Source of the DNA: an uncultured Candidatus Saccharibacteria bacterium
GTDB lineage: Bacteria; Patescibacteria; Saccharimonadia; Saccharimonadales; 2-12-FULL-41-12
Assembly: GCA_946478995.1 (NCBI GenBank)
Contig: CAMLDK010000015.1
Coordinates: forward strand, 1-14,459
Direction: 5' to 3'
Length of the DNA stretch: 14,459 nucleotides
Shown here: positions 1 through 6,463 of the stretch, piece after piece
How the letters are laid out: every line of letters begins with the position of its first letter
Numbering within the stretch: the first letter of the stretch is position 1
Translations under genes and position numbers: made by a program
Notes under the pieces: generated by a model
Told to the model about the DNA's origin: nothing
The model's database searches: none
What the model saw: the letters and a program-made list of their open reading frames with translations, nothing else

Positions 1-43
1 ACGCTATAACCACTTACCATCTTTAAATATTCAAGCCTTTCTC

Positions 44-72
44 TTGATATAAATCTAAATATCTGTTAAATT
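44..72 (+). promoter_or_regulatory. Candidate rpsJ promoter
   Basis: TTGATA at 44-49 is followed after 17 bases by TAAATT at 67-72, which is preceded by TG in the extended -10 position. Transcription would start near 79 and leave a leader of about 80 bases before rpsJ. A second possible -10, TATAAA at 83-88, lacks a good -35. Which one is used, or whether rpsJ is read from an upstream gene outside the window, cannot be decided here. Confidence 0.3.
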
Positions 73-90
73 TACTCTACTCTATAAAAT

Positions 91-129
91 TTGCTGATTA
101 AAAGTTCACACGTGTGGATGTTACAGCAA
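91..129 (+). promoter_or_regulatory. Inverted repeat in the rpsJ leader
   Basis: TTGCTG (91-96) and CAGCAA (124-129) are exact reverse complements, and between them lies the perfect 10-base palindrome CACACGTGTG (107-116). In RNA this could form a stem with a branched loop just before the ribosome binding site (AGGAAGG at 144-150). In DNA the palindrome could be an operator. Leader control of ribosomal protein operons is known in other bacteria, but no known leader motif is recognised here. Confidence 0.35.
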
Positions 130-161
130 GCTAACAACAAGTTAGGAAGGAATAACACCTT

Positions 162-551
162 ATGGCAGACAAAGCCGACAACAAAAAAGAGGCCAAGAAG
201 CCAGAAACGCCTAAAAGCGTAGGGGCCGCCGCCAAAACCGATAATACTAAGCAGCGCATCAGGATCCGCCTGAAGGCTTATGACCATAAAGTAATAGACC
301 AATCCGCCAAACAGATCGTAGATACGGCTATCCGGACTGGTGCTAATATAATCGGTCCCGTGCCGCTTCCGACACGCAGAAGCACATTTACGGTGATTAA
401 AAGTCCTCATGTATACAAGAAAGGCCGCGAACAGTTTGAAATGCGCGTCCACAAAAGGCTTATCGACGTGCTGGAACCGACGCCTAAGACTATCGACAGC
501 TTGATGAACCTGTCGCTTCCAGCCGGCTGCGACGCCGAAATTAAGATGTAA
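162..551 (+). CDS. rpsJ: 30S ribosomal protein S10
   Basis: S10 is a protein of the small ribosomal subunit head and, in other bacteria, also the NusE antitermination factor. Residues about 32-129 match the family throughout: [13 protein letters not shown] near the start, [15 protein letters not shown] in the middle, and the C-terminal [12 protein letters not shown] stretch ending in [11 protein letters not shown]. The first 30 or so residues are a Lys/Ala-rich, probably disordered extension that the usual 100-105 residue S10 lacks. The ATG at 162 has a good ribosome binding site (AGGAAGG at 144-150). The next gene starts 29 bases after the stop and is an acyltransferase, not rplC, so this rpsJ does not lead a classical S10 operon. 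Confidence 0.97.
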   Translation: MADKADNKKEAKKPETPKSVGAAAKTDNTKQRIRIRLKAYDHKVIDQSAKQIVDTAIRTGANIIGPVPLPTRRSTFTVIKSPHVYKKGREQFEMRVHKRLIDVLEPTPKTIDSLMNLSLPAGCDAEIKM

Positions 552-580
552 TCATTAACGGGTGGGCAAGAGACCTACTC

Positions 581-1381
581 ATGGGAAAAAGATCTAAACC
601 TACCAGCAGTCCGGAATCAAGGCGTGGACGCAGGATTTTCAAATCTCCGGAGCAATACCGTCAGAATCCTGACTTAAGAGCCCCTGTCGCCAGATTCGTA
701 GAGGCTTGTGCAAAAAGCCGGCGTGCCCTTGGTTTGAATATTGCTGTCGACGGGCTGGACAATATACCCGAAACGGGCTCATTTATATTGGGTCCTGATC
801 ATCACAGTTTCTTTGATGCCCTTATAGACGGAATCATGCTGGAGGACGGAGTCTACACCGACAGGGCCCGAGGCGAAAGAGAAATATACTTCGCTGCAAA
901 GTCTGAGATATGGGAAATGGGCCCAGGCGGGGTATTGGGACGTATTTTGGAGCCAGGTATAGAGTCGCTTGGCGCAGTAGCTGTTAAAAAAGACGGCGGC
1001 GGAACAGAAAAATTTCTACAAAACATGATTTATCTGCTCAATAATCCTACATCCGAAGAAGGAGTCATTCCTATTATTTATCCTGGAGGCACAAGAGTAC
1101 GCACGGGTGAGACGACCACTATCCGCAGAGGAACAGCCCGCGTAAGCCAGCAGACAGGCACGCCGATTGTCCCGGTAGGCCAGGTTTACACCGAACATGT
1201 CTGGAGAACCATAAGGAATCCAGCTGCCCGCTTGGACATAGGTGTCAAAGTCGGTAAGCCTATTTATCCGGAAGAGTTCGCGGCGGCCGACCCGGAAGAG
1301 GCTATAAGCAATCAGACCGCCTTTCTACTCGGCTCAATCCAGGGACTAAGCCGCCAAGCAGGCGAAATGATCGAGCAATAA
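581..1381 (+). CDS. 1-acyl-sn-glycerol-3-phosphate acyltransferase-like protein (PlsC/LPLAT family)
   Basis: A predicted membrane-associated acyltransferase that would add a fatty acyl chain to lysophosphatidic acid or a related lysolipid. The family signature is visible: the catalytic H-x4-D block (HHSFFD, His74 to Asp79), the substrate-binding block YPGGTR (167-172, a variant of the usual PEGTR), and the PIVPVG block (195-200). The length of 266 residues fits the family. The N-terminus is basic and has no clear membrane segment. It lies 29 bases after rpsJ with only a weak Shine-Dalgarno (GGTGGG at 561-566), so co-transcription with rpsJ is likely. CPR bacteria often lack complete fatty acid synthesis, so it may work on scavenged or host lipids. 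That last point is inference, and the exact acceptor cannot be told from sequence. Confidence 0.85.
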   Translation: MGKRSKPTSSPESRRGRRIFKSPEQYRQNPDLRAPVARFVEACAKSRRALGLNIAVDGLDNIPETGSFILGPDHHSFFDALIDGIMLEDGVYTDRARGEREIYFAAKSEIWEMGPGGVLGRILEPGIESLGAVAVKKDGGGTEKFLQNMIYLLNNPTSEEGVIPIIYPGGTRVRTGETTTIRRGTARVSQQTGTPIVPVGQVYTEHVWRTIRNPAARLDIGVKVGKPIYPEEFAAADPEEAISNQTAFLLGSIQGLSRQAGEMIEQ

Positions 1382-1389
1382 ACACTCTT

Positions 1390-1418
1390 TAGACATATAA
1401 ACAATATTATGATAAAAT
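1390..1418 (+). promoter_or_regulatory. Promoter for the 1429 gene, near-leaderless
   Basis: TAGACA (1390-1395) is followed after exactly 17 bases by TAAAAT (1413-1418), which carries the extended -10 dinucleotide TG at 1410-1411. The predicted transcription start is about 1425, only four bases before the ATG at 1429. The mRNA would therefore be nearly leaderless, with no room for a Shine-Dalgarno. Confidence 0.6.
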
Positions 1419-1428
1419 ATCAATAATT

Positions 1429-1887
1429 ATGACCTCAAAAAATGGCAGTTATCCTGAAGGGATAAATTTTGAGCTAGCTTCTCGAAAAAGAGTCATGGAG
1501 CCGGAGCTGATAGAAGGACTAGCCGAGCCTGATGACTCGCAGTATTTTTTTGTAGCGCTGCTTGATAGCGGCGATAAGGTTGTCCGCAAAAAAAGCCAGG
1601 TTGAAGGTGTCCAGACAAGAATCGGAAGAAGCGGGATGTATATAGTCCAGTTCGGTATAGAAGATCCCCGTCCTGGCTTTACGCGGGCCGGCAGCGTGGC
1701 GTATTTTGAAGACGGCAAATATCTGGGCGAAGTCAAACCGGATAAGGTAGTGCGCATTTCAGAAGGCGAGGTCACTGATGCGGCTGTGGTATCCGGTTTT
1801 TTCCTTAAACGTCCTCCGCAAGAACCGCAGGACATGTTGCTAACAGAGTCCCGCGAAAGAGCAACAGGAAGAGAAAGAGCCATATGA
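1429..1887 (+). CDS. Hypothetical protein, 152 aa; paralog of the 3039 locus
   Basis: I do not recognise a named family. The protein is soluble, with no signal peptide or membrane segment. It appears to be mostly beta-rich between residues 35 and 115, with repeated hydrophobic/charged alternation such as YFFVALL and GMYIVQF. Residues 21-31 read R-x-M-x-P-E-L-x-x-G-L, a pattern found at exactly the same residue numbers in the disrupted gene at 3039. The GMYIVQF stretch (69-75) matches GLYLVDL in its second half. The ATG lies just behind a strong extended -10 promoter, supporting this start. Its TGA stop overlaps the next ATG (ATGA at 1884-1887), so the two genes are translationally coupled. 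The C-terminal 30 residues are polar and probably flexible. Confidence 0.75.
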   Translation: MTSKNGSYPEGINFELASRKRVMEPELIEGLAEPDDSQYFFVALLDSGDKVVRKKSQVEGVQTRIGRSGMYIVQFGIEDPRPGFTRAGSVAYFEDGKYLGEVKPDKVVRISEGEVTDAAVVSGFFLKRPPQEPQDMLLTESRERATGRERAI

Positions 1888-2243
1888 ACGAAGAGAAAGT
1901 CGGGGAAAAGCAGCCTGGCACACCGGTAAATACAGACACCGACAACAAACAAAAAATGTTCGAGGCAATAAGCGTATTGCTGAGCCGCGGATACGCTATA
2001 TCCAACACTGAGGTCTCTAAACTTGCAGAAGCTTACGGGGTTAACCCTGCATCCGCACCAGGTACGCTTAATACGAGGGCGGCGCAAAGCGTGATGGATG
2101 AAGCGGGCGTCATGCCGATTAGAAAAGATAATCTAGGCAGAAAATTTTGGGTAGACGGCAATGGTGCAACTTTGCCCGAAGAAATCAGAAGAACCGAGCA
2201 GATTATGCGGGAACAAAGAAGGATGAAGCCTAAAAGTGAATGA
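1884..2243 (+). CDS. Hypothetical protein, 119 aa
   Basis: No family recognised. The ATGA overlap with the preceding gene indicates a two-gene operon. The first 22 residues are polar and disordered-looking. Residues about 24-75 look helical, and the stretch around ISNTEVSKLAEAYGV could be a helix-turn-helix-like unit. The C-terminus (95-119) is a charged helix rich in Arg, Glu and Met. No signal peptide, membrane segment or catalytic motif is visible. Reading-frame integrity and the coupling argue that it is a real gene; a role in nucleic acid binding is only a guess. Confidence 0.7.
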   Translation: MNEEKVGEKQPGTPVNTDTDNKQKMFEAISVLLSRGYAISNTEVSKLAEAYGVNPASAPGTLNTRAAQSVMDEAGVMPIRKDNLGRKFWVDGNGATLPEEIRRTEQIMREQRRMKPKSE

Positions 2244-2269
2244 TGTCGAGAAATAGCGGACTTGCAAGC

Positions 2270-2297
2270 CCTAAAGTGCTATTCTTTAGGTAAATTA
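2270..2297 (+). repeat. Hairpin element, copy 1 of 3
   Basis: CCTAAAG (2270-2276) and CTTTAGG (2284-2290) form a perfect 7-bp stem with a 7-base loop, directly followed by TAAATTA. The element touches the start codon at 2297, so it would occlude the only AGG available as a ribosome binding site for the NYN gene. Related hairpins with the same downstream TAAATTA occur at 3545 and 4274. Confidence 0.4.
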
Positions 2298-2989
2298 TGG
2301 GTAAAGCACAAAAGCAAACGGTCTACGCGTTTATAGACGGGCAAAACCTTCATTTAGGCATAAAGAACAATATAGAAAATTCCAAGGGCAAAACAATATA
2401 TACCGGACAAAAACTGGATTACGGCAAATTTCGCAGATATCTGCGCGAGAAATACGGGGTCAAGCAAGCCTATATCTTCTTGGGCATGGTTCCCGAGCAC
2501 AACAGTTTATATACCAGCTTGCAGAAAGCGGGGTTCACGCTTGTTTTCAAGCAAGTGCTTTGGTATTACGACGAAGAGGGAGAGCTTATCATCAAGGGCA
2601 ATGTCGATACGGATATTACGCTTTACTCCTCGGCAAAGTTGATCGGTGAATACGACAAGGCGATTTTTGTTTCAGGCGACGGTGATTTCCTAAGCACTTA
2701 CCAGTATATAGACGATCTCGGAAAGCTTGGCTATATCTTTGTGCCCAATCGCTTCAAATACTCTCAGTTGCTTAACCACTACCGCAAAAAGATTCGTTTC
2801 GTAAGCGATCTTAAAAGCATCCTCAAACCAATAAAAAAGACCAGGAGCGGCGGTCGGAATTCATCCTTAGGCCTGCCTGGTCATGGTGATAATAAAAATA
2901 TAGCAAACAAGGGCAAGAAAGTCAAAGCTGCAAAACGGCCTTTAACAGATAAGAAAACCAGCCCGTCTAAACCCGACAAACGCTCATAA
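2297..2989 (+). CDS. NYN domain (LabA/DUF88-type) putative ribonuclease
   Basis: Residues 9-170 fit the NYN branch of the PIN-like nuclease fold. The sequence begins with a strand plus FIDGQN (Asp14), has VDTDI with Asp104 and Asp106, and has SGDGDF with Asp128 and Asp130. These are the acidic residues expected to hold a metal ion for RNA cleavage. LabA/DUF88 proteins are thought to act on RNA, but this one's substrate is unknown. From about residue 178 a Lys/Arg-rich, low-complexity tail follows, likely disordered and suited to binding nucleic acid. The start ATG is directly behind a hairpin (2270-2290), with no free Shine-Dalgarno and no clear -10 box nearby. It stands alone: 53 bases after the upstream pair and about 50 bases before the next promoter-driven start. 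Confidence 0.8.
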   Translation: MGKAQKQTVYAFIDGQNLHLGIKNNIENSKGKTIYTGQKLDYGKFRRYLREKYGVKQAYIFLGMVPEHNSLYTSLQKAGFTLVFKQVLWYYDEEGELIIKGNVDTDITLYSSAKLIGEYDKAIFVSGDGDFLSTYQYIDDLGKLGYIFVPNRFKYSQLLNHYRKKIRFVSDLKSILKPIKKTRSGGRNSSLGLPGHGDNKNIANKGKKVKAAKRPLTDKKTSPSKPDKRS

Positions 2990-3023
2990 CAAATCAAAAA
3001 TCCTACAAAAATTATCAAAAAAA

Positions 3024-3032
3024 TGGTATAAT
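3024..3032 (+). promoter_or_regulatory. Extended -10 promoter, leaderless start at 3039
   Basis: TGG plus a perfect TATAAT (3027-3032) places the predicted transcription start on base 3039, the A of an ATG. The -35 region is weak (TACAAA at 3004-3009, spacer 17). The block AAAAATGGTATAAT recurs before hsdM at 4357-4370. Confidence 0.6.
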
Positions 3033-3038
3033 ATATAA

Positions 3039-3519
3039 ATGAGTAATCTCGAAACGGGACCTTGTAGCGAGTTGGAATACAAAGCGGGTGAACGCAGCCG
3101 CTTAATGAGGCCTGAACTTAGCCGAGGATTGAAAGCGAATCCGGCAGCTATCTATACCTGGGTAGTCAAGTTAAAAGAGAGCGGATTTTACAAACAGCCA
3201 CGATGAAGCCGGCCTTTATCTCGTCGATCTCGAACTTTTGGACGAAGATGGCGACTCTGACCCAGATGAGGATAGTGCCGGCATATATATGGACGGCTTT
3301 TACATTGAGGAAGAAAAAGAAGAAGATGAAGAAGAATCCGAGCGCAAAGCTATAACCCTACCCCTTGAAAGCACGGGGGATACAGTCGACACCGGGTATA
3401 TCAGGCTGCCTAGAGACAATGAAGGCCCGGAGGGTAACGTTTCTGGCATAAACATTGAGGGCGGTTTAGAAATGCTAAATAATCTGGCGAACGGCCAACC
3501 AATCGTCTCGCCGCGCTGA
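3039..3519 (+). pseudogene. Frame-disrupted paralog of the 1429 gene
   Basis: A leaderless ATG at 3039 opens a frame of 55 codons that stops at TGA 3204-3206. Coding then appears to continue in the next frame (open from 3175 to the stop at 3517-3519). Both halves resemble the intact gene at 1429. The first half carries R-x-M-x-P-E-L-x-x-G-L at residues 21-31, the same numbering as in that gene. The second half carries GLYLVDL about where the paralog has GMYIVQF. The paralog has some 9 more residues between these blocks, so a small deletion that changed frame would explain the break. The second half is very acidic (runs of Glu and Asp). A programmed +1 shift near CAG-CCA-CGA or an assembly error would also fit; the promoter is still excellent. 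Confidence 0.55.
3238..3519 (+). CDS. Acidic downstream frame of the split 3039 locus, 93 aa
   Basis: If translated separately it would start at TTG 3238, or at ATG 3289 for a 76-residue product. Neither start has a Shine-Dalgarno or a nearby -10 box. The frame is open further upstream, to 3175, without any ATG or GTG. That makes independent translation less likely than descent from one longer gene beginning at 3039. The product is strongly acidic in its first half and has no recognisable domain. It is listed so that the reader knows a gene caller would report it; I prefer the split-gene reading. Confidence 0.35.
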   Translation: MDEDGDSDPDEDSAGIYMDGFYIEEEKEEDEEESERKAITLPLESTGDTVDTGYIRLPRDNEGPEGNVSGINIEGGLEMLNNLANGQPIVSPR

Positions 3520-3544
3520 TACCGCTCTAGGCCGAGCTAACGGG

Positions 3545-3565
3545 CTAAATATTTTAGGTAAATTA
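3545..3565 (+). repeat. Hairpin element, copy 2 of 3
   Basis: CTAAA (3546-3550) and TTTAG (3553-3557) are reverse complements around a very short centre, followed by GTAAATTA. Thirteen bases, TTTAGGTAAATTA (3553-3565), are identical to 2285-2297. There is no U-tract directly after it, so it is not a textbook terminator. Confidence 0.35.
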
Positions 3566-3597
3566 CAAAAAACCCCTTAAAAACCATAATCTAAAAA

Positions 3598-3606
3598 TGT
3601 TATGCT
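3598..3606 (+). promoter_or_regulatory. Extended -10 for radC, near-leaderless
   Basis: TGT-TATGCT (3598-3606) is an extended -10 match with transcription predicted from about 3613. This is one base before the GTG at 3614 and downstream of the ATG at 3602. If the promoter is real, the ATG cannot be in the mRNA and GTG 3614 is the start. Confidence 0.4.
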
Positions 3607-3613
3607 TTTCTTT

Positions 3614-4261
3614 GTGCGCGTTAAAGACAAGAGCAAAGACGACCGACCGCGAGAAAAACTTAAATTAAAAGGCTCTTCGGCCCTTTCTGATTTTGAGCTT
3701 CTTCAAGCCTTAATTGGCAGCGGCAATAAACAAGCTGATGTTTATAAGATTGCTAGAGAAACTAAAAAGCTTATTCAAAAACACGGTCCGGATATTTCTT
3801 ACGAACAACTTGAGCAGATAACTGGGTTAGGTTCGGCTAAAATTACTGAGATTCTGGCTGCGTTTGAACTATCCAAACGATATTTGATAGAAAGCGAACA
3901 GCCTATTCTTGATTCTCCGGGAAAAGTAGTAGATCAGCTGAGAGATATTCGGGACAAGCAACAGGAGTACTTTGTTTGTCTAACCCTGGATGGGGCGAAC
4001 CGGCTGATTGCTAAGCGTACTATTTCTATTGGCACGCTTACCGCCAGCCTAGTCCATCCCCGCGAAGTATTCGCTGACGCCATAACCGACCGCGCCGCCA
4101 GCATAATAATTGACCACAACCACCCCAGCGGTAATCTAACGCCAAGTAAAGCAGACCTAGATGCAACCAAAAGGCTGAAAGAAGCTGGAGCACTACTGGG
4201 TATTAAACTATTAGATCACTTAATAATTACCAAAGCAGAGTTTAGGCGCGCATTAAAATAG
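3614..4261 (+). CDS. radC: RadC family JAB/MPN-domain protein (UPF0758)
   Basis: A small helical N-terminal region with a helix-hairpin-helix (ITGLGSAK, around residues 69-76) precedes a JAMM/JAB metalloprotein domain. The zinc-site signature is complete: HPREVF supplies the Glu, and HNHPSG followed by a Ser and a downstream Asp gives the H-x-H-x10-D pattern. Despite the name, a role of RadC in DNA repair has not held up in E. coli, so the function is open; the family is very common next to mobile and defence genes. I start at GTG 3614 (215 residues, beginning RVKDKSKDDRPREKL) because RadC proteins usually begin close to the RPREK motif and because a -10 box overlaps the alternative ATG at 3602 (219 residues). 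It lies directly upstream of the restriction-modification locus, on the same strand but probably with its own transcript. Confidence 0.9.
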   Translation: MRVKDKSKDDRPREKLKLKGSSALSDFELLQALIGSGNKQADVYKIARETKKLIQKHGPDISYEQLEQITGLGSAKITEILAAFELSKRYLIESEQPILDSPGKVVDQLRDIRDKQQEYFVCLTLDGANRLIAKRTISIGTLTASLVHPREVFADAITDRAASIIIDHNHPSGNLTPSKADLDATKRLKEAGALLGIKLLDHLIITKAEFRRALK

Positions 4262-4273
4262 GATCTGAAGAAG

Positions 4274-4307
4274 CTAAATCCTAGTTTTAGGCATTAAATT
4301 AGGATTT
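4274..4307 (+). terminator. Hairpin after radC (copy 3 of the hairpin element), possible terminator
   Basis: Two overlapping pairings exist just after the radC stop. One is AAATCCTA (4276-4283) with TAGGATTT (4300-4307), an 8-bp stem with a 16-base loop. The other is CTAAA (4274-4278) with TTTAG (4286-4290), followed by TAAATTA (4295-4301) as in the copies at 2270 and 3545. No clean U-tract follows, so termination is uncertain. Confidence 0.35.
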
Positions 4308-4361
4308 GCGCGTGCAAGCGAACAGTATTTCTCTCTTCTACTATTACAACAGGGGTAAAAA

Positions 4362-4370
4362 TGGTATAAT
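4362..4370 (+). promoter_or_regulatory. hsdM promoter, near-leaderless
   Basis: TGG plus perfect TATAAT (4365-4370) predicts transcription from about 4377, three bases before the GTG start at 4380. No good -35 is visible (TATTAC at 4342-4347, spacer 17). The surrounding bases closely resemble the promoter at 3024. Confidence 0.6.
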
Positions 4371-4379
4371 TAATATATA

Positions 4380-5834
4380 GTGAGTAGTTTGCAGCAACGT
4401 TTTAAGCGTATAGATAATATTCTTTTGGAGGATGCGGGTACAAATGGTCCGAATGATTACATGACCCAGATTTCCTGGCTGTTGTTTCTAAAGTACCTAG
4501 ATGATTTGGAAGAAACTCGCGAACATGAGGCTCAACTAACCAACAAAAAATACCAACCGTTATTTAAAGAAGAGTTTATGTGGCGCAACTGGGCCGCTCC
4601 AAAAGGCTCACATGGTAAAGCGGACTTGTCCAAGCAGCTGGTCGGTAGGGATTTGGTGGAATTTGTAAATCAAAAACTATTTCCATATTTAAAGAAGTTT
4701 AAAGAAACTTCCGAAGACCCGCGGTCGCTTCTATATAAAATCGGCGAGATTTTTGGCGAACTTAGCAACAAGGTTCAAAATGGCAACAACTTGCGAGAGG
4801 CCATAGATATTATCGATAAAATGCAGTTCAAAACCCAAGAAGAGCTCGATGACTTGTCGCATTTATACGAAGAGCGGCTCAAACTTCTGGGCGGCGCAGG
4901 TCGTAGTGGGGAATTTTATACACCGCGTCCGCTAATAAAGACTCTAATCAAAGCAATCGAACCTAAATTGGGCAAAACTATATATGATGGTGCAGCCGGT
5001 ACAGCGGGTTTTTTAACAGAAAGCTACGAATATCTGCGCCAAAAAGACTTAACCAGCAAGCAGCTGAAGTTTCTCAAGGACGATACCTTTTTTGGTAAGA
5101 ACAAAAAGCCAGAGCCTTACCTGCTGGGTACAATGAATATGATTTTGCACGGTATAGAATCGCCCAATATGCTGCATACCAATACTCTTACCGAAAACCT
5201 CGCCGACATTCAGGAAAAAGACCGCTATGACTACATTATGGCTAATCCACCGTTTGGTGGTAGTGAACGTCCTGAGATTAAACGCAATTTTCCGGTCGAG
5301 AGCGGTGAGACGGCAATTTTATTCTTGCAGCATTTTATGAAGATGCTCCGGCCTAGCGGCTCCGCTGCAATAGTCATCAAGAACACGTTTTTATCAAATG
5401 TAGACAAAGCTTATAACTCAGTTCGTAAAGATTTGCTAGAAAACTATAATCTGCACACCATTTTAGACTTGCCTAGCGGAGTATTCGGGGCGAATTCTTC
5501 TACGGGCGTTAAAACGGTAGTTTTGTTTTTTGACAAAGGACAATCTACGCAGAAAATTTGGTACTACCAGCTGAATGTCGGGCGAAGCTTAGGCAAGACC
5601 AACCCATTGAATGAAAAAGACCTGTCAGACTTTCTGGAGAAGTATAAAACCAAGGAAGACAGCGAAAACAGCTGGACTGTAAATGCTATAGATATAGATA
5701 AGGCTACCTTTGATCTTTCTGTAAAGAACCCAAACGCACCAGCAGAGGTCGAACTCCGCGAAGTCTCGGAAATCTTAGACGAAATACAGCAGCTTGACAA
5801 AGAAACCGCCAATATCTTAAACAATATTGAATAA
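4380..5834 (+). CDS. hsdM: Type I restriction-modification system DNA methyltransferase subunit HsdM
   Basis: HsdM pairs with HsdS to methylate adenine (N6) in a bipartite DNA target, using S-adenosylmethionine. The N-terminal helical HsdM domain (about residues 5-150) is followed by the type I signature GEFYTPR (177-183). Then comes cofactor motif I, DGAAGTAGFL (203-212), and catalytic motif IV, NPPF (289-292). The length of 484 residues is normal. The start is GTG, just behind a strong extended -10, which agrees with the usual N-terminus beginning with a short helix. Unlike most hsd operons, hsdM is not directly followed by hsdS: a probable terminator and a six-gene accessory operon lie between them. 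Base composition is richer in GC than the insert that follows. The catalytic residues look intact, so the enzyme is probably active. Confidence 0.97.
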   Translation: MSSLQQRFKRIDNILLEDAGTNGPNDYMTQISWLLFLKYLDDLEETREHEAQLTNKKYQPLFKEEFMWRNWAAPKGSHGKADLSKQLVGRDLVEFVNQKLFPYLKKFKETSEDPRSLLYKIGEIFGELSNKVQNGNNLREAIDIIDKMQFKTQEELDDLSHLYEERLKLLGGAGRSGEFYTPRPLIKTLIKAIEPKLGKTIYDGAAGTAGFLTESYEYLRQKDLTSKQLKFLKDDTFFGKNKKPEPYLLGTMNMILHGIESPNMLHTNTLTENLADIQEKDRYDYIMANPPFGGSERPEIKRNFPVESGETAILFLQHFMKMLRPSGSAAIVIKNTFLSNVDKAYNSVRKDLLENYNLHTILDLPSGVFGANSSTGVKTVVLFFDKGQSTQKIWYYQLNVGRSLGKTNPLNEKDLSDFLEKYKTKEDSENSWTVNAIDIDKATFDLSVKNPNAPAEVELREVSEILDEIQQLDKETANILNNIE

Positions 5835-5866
5835 TATCTAGTTTCTCTATCTGTTAAGTAAAATCT

Positions 5867-5909
5867 CCGTATTATTCAATAAAAAACAATTAATACGGTC
5901 TTTCTTTTG
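5867..5909 (+). terminator. Probable intrinsic terminator of hsdM
   Basis: CCGTATTA (5867-5874) and TAATACGG (5891-5898) form a perfect 8-bp stem around an A-rich 16-base loop, followed by a T-rich tract (TCTTTCTTTTG, 5899-5909). It lies 33 bases after the hsdM stop and before the promoter of the accessory operon, which separates the two transcripts. Confidence 0.6.
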
Positions 5910-5996
5910 TCAACATATGTAACGCAGAAACAAAATACTTATTGTCTACCTAAACACCTGAAAATTAGATTAACCAATCAGCGCAAATAATAGGCC

Positions 5997-6026
5997 TTGA
6001 CAACCTAAAGGGTTTTGATTTATCAT
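5997..6026 (+). promoter_or_regulatory. Promoter of the accessory-hsdS operon
   Basis: A consensus TTGACA (5997-6002) is followed after 18 bases by TATCAT (6021-6026). The predicted start near 6033 leaves a short leader with a Shine-Dalgarno (TAAGGAG, 6039-6045) four bases before the ATG at 6050. This is the only promoter in the window with a perfect -35. It pairs with a normal ribosome binding site, unlike the near-leaderless promoters of the neighbouring genes. Confidence 0.6.
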
Positions 6027-6049
6027 ATTAAATATAAGTAAGGAGATTT

Positions 6050-6463
6050 ATGACAAAAAGTAAAAATGACCCCCTTTCAGCTCTTATAGACGAAGACGCA
6101 TCTGAAATAGATAGAAGTAAGCTTACGGAAGTTTTAAAACCTTATTTGGTCTTTGATAAAGAAGGCCAGCTAAGTTTTTTGAAAGATTTTAATAAGTTGA
6201 CGAATGACGGCAAGATACAAATTTCTCTTTTAGCGTCTAAAGCCAAAAACCTTCTTGGATTAACGGAAGAAGAAGGAATGACACCAAAAGAAATAATTAC
6301 CTTAGATATAATGCCAGAAGGTAGCGTTAAATCAACTTTGAAAAAATTATTAGAAAAAGACAGAAATATAAAGAAAACTAAAGACGGAAAATACTTTATA
6401 CCGAATTATAGACTATCGGATATATCCAAAGAAGTAACGAATGACAAAAGCGATGGACGATAA
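6050..6463 (+). CDS. Accessory protein 1: small winged-helix-like protein, 137 aa
   Basis: First gene of the operon inserted between hsdM and hsdS. No named family is recognised. The first 30 residues are acidic and polar. Residues about 60-120 have the order seen in its neighbours: a hydrophobic helix (IQISLLASKAK), a helix introduced by MTPKEII, a recognition-like helix (GSVKSTLKKLLEK), and a basic turn leading to a final strand (KKTKDGKYFIP). That is the layout of a winged helix, so DNA or protein-partner binding is plausible. Start: ATG behind a clear Shine-Dalgarno. The stop overlaps the next gene by 23 bases. Codon use is AT-rich, unlike hsdM. Confidence 0.75.
   Translation: MTKSKNDPLSALIDEDASEIDRSKLTEVLKPYLVFDKEGQLSFLKDFNKLTNDGKIQISLLASKAKNLLGLTEEEGMTPKEIITLDIMPEGSVKSTLKKLLEKDRNIKKTKDGKYFIPNYRLSDISKEVTNDKSDGR

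Noticed and set aside
1..161. Possible tRNA or the end of an upstream gene before rpsJ
   Set aside because: No cloverleaf pairing, no T-loop or CCA-like end, and no open frame leading in. I see only leader and promoter-like sequence.
1449..2087. Long open frame on the minus strand (212 codons) opposite the 1429 and 1884 genes
   Set aside because: It lies fully antisense to two coupled plus-strand genes with a good promoter. Its product is Ser/Leu/Arg-rich low-order sequence typical of a shadow frame.
3204..3206. TGA as a sense codon (SR1/Gracilibacteria code) to explain the split gene
   Set aside because: Reading through the TGA in the same frame gives no similarity to the paralog; the similarity continues in another frame. 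Several other genes here end normally at TGA, as in the ATGA overlaps.
4582..5035. HsdM motif I as DGAAGTAGFL instead of the DPxxG form taken as a sign of inactivation
   Set aside because: The DGAAGS/T-x-GFL form is, as I know it, common in HsdM proteins, and NPPF is intact.
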